From: Streptomyces xantholiticus
GTDB lineage: Bacteria; Actinomycetota; Actinomycetes; Streptomycetales; Streptomycetaceae
Direction: 5' to 3'
NCBI RefSeq assembly: GCF_014651015.1
Contig: NZ_BMWB01000019.1
Location: 105,644 to 169,643, forward strand
Length of the DNA stretch: 64,000 bases
The notes below the pieces were generated by a model. It was not told the DNA's origin and did no database searches. It worked only from the letters and a program-made list of their open reading frames with translations. The position numbers were made by a program, and so were the translations under genes. Below, in pieces: positions 60,145 to 64,000 of this stretch (the stretch's first letter is position 1; each line of letters begins with the position of its first letter).

Positions 60145-60594
60145 TTATTGCAGGTGCGCGAGCTTCTCCAGGACGGGGGCGGCTGCGCGCAGCTTTGCCC
60201 ACTCCTCATCGTCCAGACCCTCGGCGAGCGTTGCCAGCCAGGCGTTCCGCTTGCGGCGGGACTCCTCGAGCATGGTCTCGGCCTGCTCGGTCTGGGTGAC
60301 CACCTTCTGCCGGCGGTCGGCGGGGTGCGGCTCGAGCCGGACCAGTCCCTTGGCTTCGAGCAGTGCCACGATCCGGGTCATCGACGGCGGCTGCACGTGT
60401 TCCTTGCGGGCCAGCTCACCGGGGGTGGCGGAGCCGCAGGTGGCGAGGGTGCCGAGCACCGACATCTCGGTGGGGCTCAGCGTTTCGTCGACGCGCTGGT
60501 GCTTCAGACGGCGACCCAGCCGCATGACGGCCGAGCGCAGGGAGTTCACGGCGGCGACGTCTGCGTCGGTGGCACCGTGGGACAGGTCAGGCAT
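60145..60594 (-). CDS. MarR-family regulator of the MFS exporter
   Basis: The 149-residue protein has the MarR winged HTH (LSPTEMSVLGTLATCGSATPGELARKEHVQPPSMTRIVALLEAKGLVRLEPHPADRRQK, about residues 39-97). As first gene of the operon it probably represses itself and the exporter through the repeat at 60600-60625. There is no clear ribosome site, so the mRNA may be leaderless or nearly so. Confidence 0.93.
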   Translation of the reverse strand: MPDLSHGATDADVAAVNSLRSAVMRLGRRLKHQRVDETLSPTEMSVLGTLATCGSATPGELARKEHVQPPSMTRIVALLEAKGLVRLEPHPADRRQKVVTQTEQAETMLEESRRKRNAWLATLAEGLDDEEWAKLRAAAPVLEKLAHLQ

Positions 60595-60599
60595 GTTCG

Positions 60600-60625
60600 T
60601 TAGCGTAACTCATTACTCTAGCTAA
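60600..60625. promoter_or_regulatory. Imperfect inverted repeat upstream of marR
   Basis: TTAGC (60600-60604) and GCTAA (60621-60625) flank an AT-rich 16-bp centre that contains GTAAC/GTAAT-like elements. It lies just before the MarR start and is AT-rich for this genome, fitting a MarR operator. Confidence 0.45.
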
Positions 60626-60726
60626 AGACCAGCGGGTTACGACGAAGGTGGCGCTGTCACCCGTATGAGTGAGATGTATTCGGAAAGTGACGCCCGGGTG
60701 GACGGGATGCGGCGAACCTGGCACGC

Positions 60727-60909
60727 ATGGGATCGACAGTGCTCAGCCTGCGGATGGACGGTGAGTTGCTCGACCGGATCCGGCAGCATGCGGCGAAACG
60801 GCAGATGAGCGTCCAGGACTATGTGGTCCGGACGCTCATTCGCGACGACTTCGACGAGCGCTTCAAGGCGGCCGTCGACGAGACGGGGAAGTTCTACGAC
60901 GTCACCTGA
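60727..60909 (+). CDS. Ribbon-helix-helix small protein
   Basis: The 60-residue protein starts with STVLSLRMDGELLDRIRQHAAKRQMSVQDYVVRTL, the strand-helix-helix of CopG/Arc-type DNA-binding proteins, and has a 20-residue tail. RHH proteins bind DNA as dimers; no toxin gene lies next to it, so it is a lone regulator. Confidence 0.8.
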   Translation: MGSTVLSLRMDGELLDRIRQHAAKRQMSVQDYVVRTLIRDDFDERFKAAVDETGKFYDVT

Positions 60910-60921
60910 CGGACCAGGGGT

Positions 60922-60999
60922 CTACCCGAGCCCCACCGCCGGCATCGCGTAGTAGAAGACGAAGACCGCCGACACGGCGTACATCGCCGCCGGTACCTC
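60922..60999 (-). pseudogene. C-terminal remnant, possibly of an NCS2-type permease
   Basis: A minus-strand stretch reads GREVPAAMYAVSAVFVFYYA and ends MPAVGLG with a stop. It resembles the last helix of NCS2/AzgA-type purine permeases. The frame upstream (SPCGQCRRGRSGPGGG) is not protein-like and no membrane segments precede it, so only the tail of a lost gene is left. The family call is uncertain. Confidence 0.35.
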
Positions 61000-61079
61000 G
61001 CGCCCACGCCCGGCCGAAATGATTCCGGGCCGCCGCCGGCCACCTCCGGGCCCTGACCGCCCCCGCCTACACTGTCCGC

Positions 61080-61361
61080 ATGGCGAAGTGGACCCCCCGG
61101 CACGAGGCACCCGAACCCCTTGAGGGGCCGATCGTCGCCACCATCACCGGCGGCACGATCCTCTGGTTCGTGATGTTCCTCGTCCAGGTCCCCTTCTACG
61201 CCTGGTTCGAGGACCGCGACCTCACCTGGTGGGTGTGGACCTGCCTGGCCGGCGCCGGCCTCGGGCTGATCGGCATCTGGTACGTACGCGGCCGCGACGC
61301 GGCGATCAAGCGCGCGAAGGGGGCGGACACCGAGCCCCGGGAGCCGGGCGCACCCGCCTGA
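61080..61361 (+). CDS. DUF2530-family membrane protein
   Basis: The 93-residue protein has two membrane segments (TITGGTILWFVMFLVQVPFYAWF, about residues 21-43, and WWVWTCLAGAGLGLIGIWYV, 50-69) and basic/acidic ends. The build and the block DLTWWVWTCLAGAGLGLIG match the actinobacterial DUF2530 family, whose function is unknown. Confidence 0.8.
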   Translation: MAKWTPRHEAPEPLEGPIVATITGGTILWFVMFLVQVPFYAWFEDRDLTWWVWTCLAGAGLGLIGIWYVRGRDAAIKRAKGADTEPREPGAPA

Positions 61362-61467
61362 CCCGCCTCGCAGACCCGTAGTGCCACGGGACCATTCGCG
61401 TCCTACCCCGGTCTGATCTTCCGCCTGTCAGGCGCGATCCGGCGCTCCCGGCCGTAACGTCGGAACC

Positions 61468-63870
61468 ATGACTCAGCGGGCGGACACAGAAGCCGACGGC
61501 CCCGAGCCGGGCCCTCTCCCGGACAAGAGCGCCACCCGGCGGTCCACCGGCCTGACGTCCGCCGAGGTCGCGGCGCGCGTCGCGCGCGGCGAGGTCAACG
61601 ACGTCCCCGTACGCAGCTCCCGCTCCGCCGTCGACATCGTCCGCGCCAACGTCCTCACCCGCTTCAACGCCATCATCGGCGTGCTGTGGGTGATCATGTT
61701 CTTCGTCGCGCCCATCCAGGACAGCCTCTTCGGCTTCGTGATCATCGCCAACACCGGCATCGGCATCATCCAGGAACTGCGCGCCAAGAAGACGCTCGAC
61801 TCGCTCGCGGTCCTCGGCGAGGCGAAGCCGAGAGTCCGGCGGGACGGCGTCACCGCCGCGATCTCCACCTCCGAGATCGTCCTCGGCGACCTCGTCGAGC
61901 TCGGCCCCGGTGACAAGGTCGTCGTCGACGGCGAGATCGCGGAGGCGGACAGCATCGAGGTCGACGAGTCGCTGCTGACCGGCGAGGCCGACCCGGTGCC
62001 GAAGCAGCCCGGCGACCTGGTGATGTCCGGGAGCTTCGTCGTCGCGGGCGGCGGCGCGTTCACCGCCACGAAGGTCGGGCGCGAGGCGTACGCGGTGCAG
62101 CTCGCCGAGGAGGCGTCCCGCTTCACGCTCGTCCACTCCGAGCTGCGCTCCGGAATCTCGACGATCCTCAAGTACGTGACGTGGATGATGGTCCCGACCG
62201 CGATCGGACTGGTCATCAGCCAGCTGGTGGTGAAGCAGAGCAACTTCAAGGACTCGGTCGCCCGGACCGTCGGCGGGATCGTGCCGATGATCCCGGAGGG
62301 TCTGGTCCTGCTGACCTCGGTCGCCTTCGCGATCGGCGTGATCCGCCTCGGCCGCAAGCAGTGCCTGGTGCAGGAACTTCCCGCCATCGAGGGCCTGGCC
62401 CGGGTCGACGTCGTCTGCCTGGACAAGACCGGCACCCTCACCGAGGGCGGCATGGACGTCACCGAGCTGCGCCCGCTGAACGGTGCGGACGAGGCGCAGG
62501 TGCGGACGGTCCTGGGCGCGCTCGGCGCCTCCGATCCACGGCCGAACGCCTCGTTGCAGGCCGTCGTCGCGGCCTACCCGGACGGCGGCGACCACCGCTG
62601 CACCGCGTCCCTGCCCTTCTCCTCGGCCCGCAAGTACAGCGGGGCGACCTTCGCGTACGGCGACGGCGCGAGTGCGACCTGGCTGCTCGGCGCACCCGAC
62701 GTCCTGCTCCCCGTCGGCGACCCCTCCCTCGAGGAGATCGACGAACTCAACCGGCGGGGCCTGCGGGTGCTGCTGCTGGCACGGTCCAAGGGCCCGCTGG
62801 AGGCACCCGCCGAGAAGACGGCGGCCGCCCTGGTCGTCCTCGAACAGCGCCTGCGCCCCGACGCCTCCGAGACCCTCCGCTACTTCGCCGACCAGGACGT
62901 CGCGGCGAAGGTCATCTCGGGTGACAACGCGGTCGCGGTCGGCGCGGTCGCGGCCAAGCTCGGCCTGCCGGGCGCCGACTCCACGCTCGACGCGCGCAAG
63001 CTGCCGGCTGCGCGCGAGGCGATGGGCGCGGAACTGGACGGGGCCGCGGTCTTCGGCCGCGTCAGTCCGCAGCAGAAGCGCGACATGGTCGGTGCGCTCC
63101 AGTCCCGCGGACACACGGTCGCCATGACGGGCGACGGCGTCAACGACGTCCTGGCGCTCAAGGACGCGGACATCGGCGTGGCGATGGGCTCGGGATCGGA
63201 GGCGACCAAGGCCGTCGCGCAGATCGTGCTGCTGAACAACAGCTTCGCGACGCTGCCGTCGGTGGTCGCGGAGGGCCGCCGGGTCATCGGCAACATCACC
63301 CGCGTCGCCACCCTCTTCCTGACAAAGACGGTCTACTCCGTGTTGCTGGCGATCCTCGTGGTCTGCAGCCAGGTCGAGTACCCCTTCCTCCCCCGCCACC
63401 TCACCCTGCTCTCCACCCTCACCATCGGCGTCCCGGCCTTCTTCCTGGCACTGGCCCCCAACAAGGAGCGCGCCAGGCCGCACTTCGTACGGAGGGTGAT
63501 GCGGTACGCGATGCCCGCGGGCCTGATCGCGGCGGCGGCGACCTTCTCCGCCTACCTGCTGGCCCGCTCGCACTACACGGGCACCGGGTCGCTGGCCGCA
63601 GAGACGAGCGTGGCGACGCTGACACTGTTCCTGGTCGCGATGTGGGTCCTCGCGATCATCGCCCGGCCGTACACATGGTGGCGGATCGGCCTGGTGGCGG
63701 CGATGGGGCTGGGCTTCCTGCTGGTGCTGACGGTGCCGTGGCTCCAGCACTTCTTCGCTCTGAGACTGGTGGGCGCGACGATGCCGTGGACGGCGGTCGC
63801 CATCGCGGCGGCGGGCGCGGCGCTGCTGGAGCTGTCGTGGCGGGTGGTGGGGCGGCGCTTCCCGGCATGA
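61468..63870 (+). CDS. Cation-transporting P-type ATPase, CtpE-like
   Basis: The 800-residue pump has all P-type ATPase motifs: LLTGE (169-173), PEGL in membrane helix 4 (276-279), the phosphorylated Asp319 in CLDKTGTLTEGG, and MTGDGVNDVLALKDADIG (GDGVND 555-560). About ten membrane segments are present and there are no N-terminal heavy-metal domains. The sequence VRTVGGIVPMIPEGL-type helix 4 and overall length match mycobacterial CtpE, a Ca2+-uptake ATPase; Mg2+ is possible. The ATG has no strong site; a strong terminator follows. Confidence 0.93.
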   Translation: MTQRADTEADGPEPGPLPDKSATRRSTGLTSAEVAARVARGEVNDVPVRSSRSAVDIVRANVLTRFNAIIGVLWVIMFFVAPIQDSLFGFVIIANTGIGIIQELRAKKTLDSLAVLGEAKPRVRRDGVTAAISTSEIVLGDLVELGPGDKVVVDGEIAEADSIEVDESLLTGEADPVPKQPGDLVMSGSFVVAGGGAFTATKVGREAYAVQLAEEASRFTLVHSELRSGISTILKYVTWMMVPTAIGLVISQLVVKQSNFKDSVARTVGGIVPMIPEGLVLLTSVAFAIGVIRLGRKQCLVQELPAIEGLARVDVVCLDKTGTLTEGGMDVTELRPLNGADEAQVRTVLGALGASDPRPNASLQAVVAAYPDGGDHRCTASLPFSSARKYSGATFAYGDGASATWLLGAPDVLLPVGDPSLEEIDELNRRGLRVLLLARSKGPLEAPAEKTAAALVVLEQRLRPDASETLRYFADQDVAAKVISGDNAVAVGAVAAKLGLPGADSTLDARKLPAAREAMGAELDGAAVFGRVSPQQKRDMVGALQSRGHTVAMTGDGVNDVLALKDADIGVAMGSGSEATKAVAQIVLLNNSFATLPSVVAEGRRVIGNITRVATLFLTKTVYSVLLAILVVCSQVEYPFLPRHLTLLSTLTIGVPAFFLALAPNKERARPHFVRRVMRYAMPAGLIAAAATFSAYLLARSHYTGTGSLAAETSVATLTLFLVAMWVLAIIARPYTWWRIGLVAAMGLGFLLVLTVPWLQHFFALRLVGATMPWTAVAIAAAGAALLELSWRVVGRRFPA

Positions 63871-63872
63871 CG

Positions 63873-63915
63873 AAGGCTCCGCCGCACGCCGTGTCCCCGC
63901 GTGCGGCGGAGCCTT
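63873..63915. terminator. 17-bp perfect terminator after the P-type ATPase
   Basis: AAGGCTCCGCCGCACGC (63873-63889) pairs with GCGTGCGGCGGAGCCTT (63899-63915). It lies between the ATPase and a convergent gene that enters from the right edge. Confidence 0.8.
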
Positions 63916-63928
63916 TGCGGGGTGGCCG

Positions 63929-64000
63929 TTACTTCACGTAGTAGCCGGCGACGTCGGCGATCAGGTTCACCGAGCCGGCGTTGTTGTAGAAGCTGACCTT
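63929..64000 (-). CDS. C-terminal end of a gene cut by the window edge
   Basis: The last 23 residues read VSFYNNAGSVNLIADVAGYYV and end with K, in frame to a TAA. The NLIADVAGYY pattern is typical of the end of a repeat in Streptomyces secreted or cell-surface proteins with beta-rich repeats. Nothing more can be assigned because the rest lies outside the window. Confidence 0.6.
   Translation of the reverse strand, partial: KVSFYNNAGSVNLIADVAGYYVK

Noticed and set aside
61306..63750. 814-codon minus-strand frame
   Set aside because: It is the complement of the P-type ATPase; the sequence is rich in Arg, Asp and His with no fold or ribosome site.
1..64000. CRISPR array, tRNA, rRNA or biosynthetic gene cluster
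   Set aside because: No spaced direct repeats, no tRNA-like arms and no synthase or carrier genes were found; the acyl-CoA ligase belongs to the catabolic operon.

Overview
The window is chromosomal DNA of a Streptomyces species. The base composition is very GC-rich, codon third positions are almost all G or C, GTG and TTG starts are common, genes are joined by ATGA/GTGA overlaps, and several gene families are typical of the genus (DmdR1 iron repressor, NsdA-like TPR regulator next to a prim-pol protein, conservon-type GTPase, SCO4402-family protein). No rRNA, tRNA, CRISPR array or complete biosynthetic cluster is visible. The first and last genes are cut by the window ends.

Layout. 1-10.8 kb: the end of a sugar-binding lipoprotein, purU, an SCO4402-family gene, an orphan amino-acid-type binding lipoprotein, a proline-rich membrane protein, a TPR regulator divergent from a prim-pol protein, and a two-gene ABC exporter. 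About 11.3-16.5 kb: a decayed mobile island, poorer in GC, inserted between two convergent core genes and apparently trimming both. It holds an HTH gene remnant, the N-terminal third of an IS5-family transposase, a Tn3-family transposase remnant and three intact genes (two secreted proteins and one 287-residue protein of unknown function). 16.5-24.6 kb: core genes including an alpha/beta hydrolase lacking the nucleophile serine and preceded by a LexA-like box, dmdR1, a nagS-like SIS-domain gene with a DasR-like operator, a PAS protein, a small RNA/minigene locus, pdxH and a citrate synthase.

24.7-35.2 kb: eight genes form one leftward operon: TIGR03084 protein, AtuA-like protein, carboxyltransferase, biotin carboxylase/carrier, acyl-CoA dehydrogenase, acyl-CoA ligase, enoyl-CoA hydratase and a TetR repressor. 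Together they can activate, dehydrogenate, carboxylate and hydrate a branched acyl chain, as in leucine/isovalerate or acyclic-terpene degradation. A perfect 18-bp palindrome before the first gene is the probable TetR operator. 35.2-46.4 kb: EamA exporter/LysR pair, a large FAD/Fe-S oxidoreductase, a lone conservon GTPase, serC, a cupin, a Uma2 protein with a changed motif, and a DrrAB-type exporter divergent from a TetR gene with repeated operators.

46.4-64 kb: a secreted beta-propeller protein, a methyltransferase/TetR pair, a GDSL hydrolase, a truncated methyltransferase, small enzymes (thioesterase, CBS protein, hydrolase, HAD protein), an AhpD-like/MarR divergent pair, a secreted endonuclease I, an aldo/keto reductase, thpR, an MFS exporter with its MarR regulator, a ribbon-helix-helix protein, a DUF2530 protein and a CtpE-like P-type ATPase.

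The most unusual signal is at 22187-22420: a good vegetative promoter, a 15-nt perfect complement to the 3' end of 16S rRNA, a 12-codon ORF, mutually exclusive hairpins and a strong terminator, with no same-strand gene following. It looks like a stand-alone translated small RNA or attenuator.
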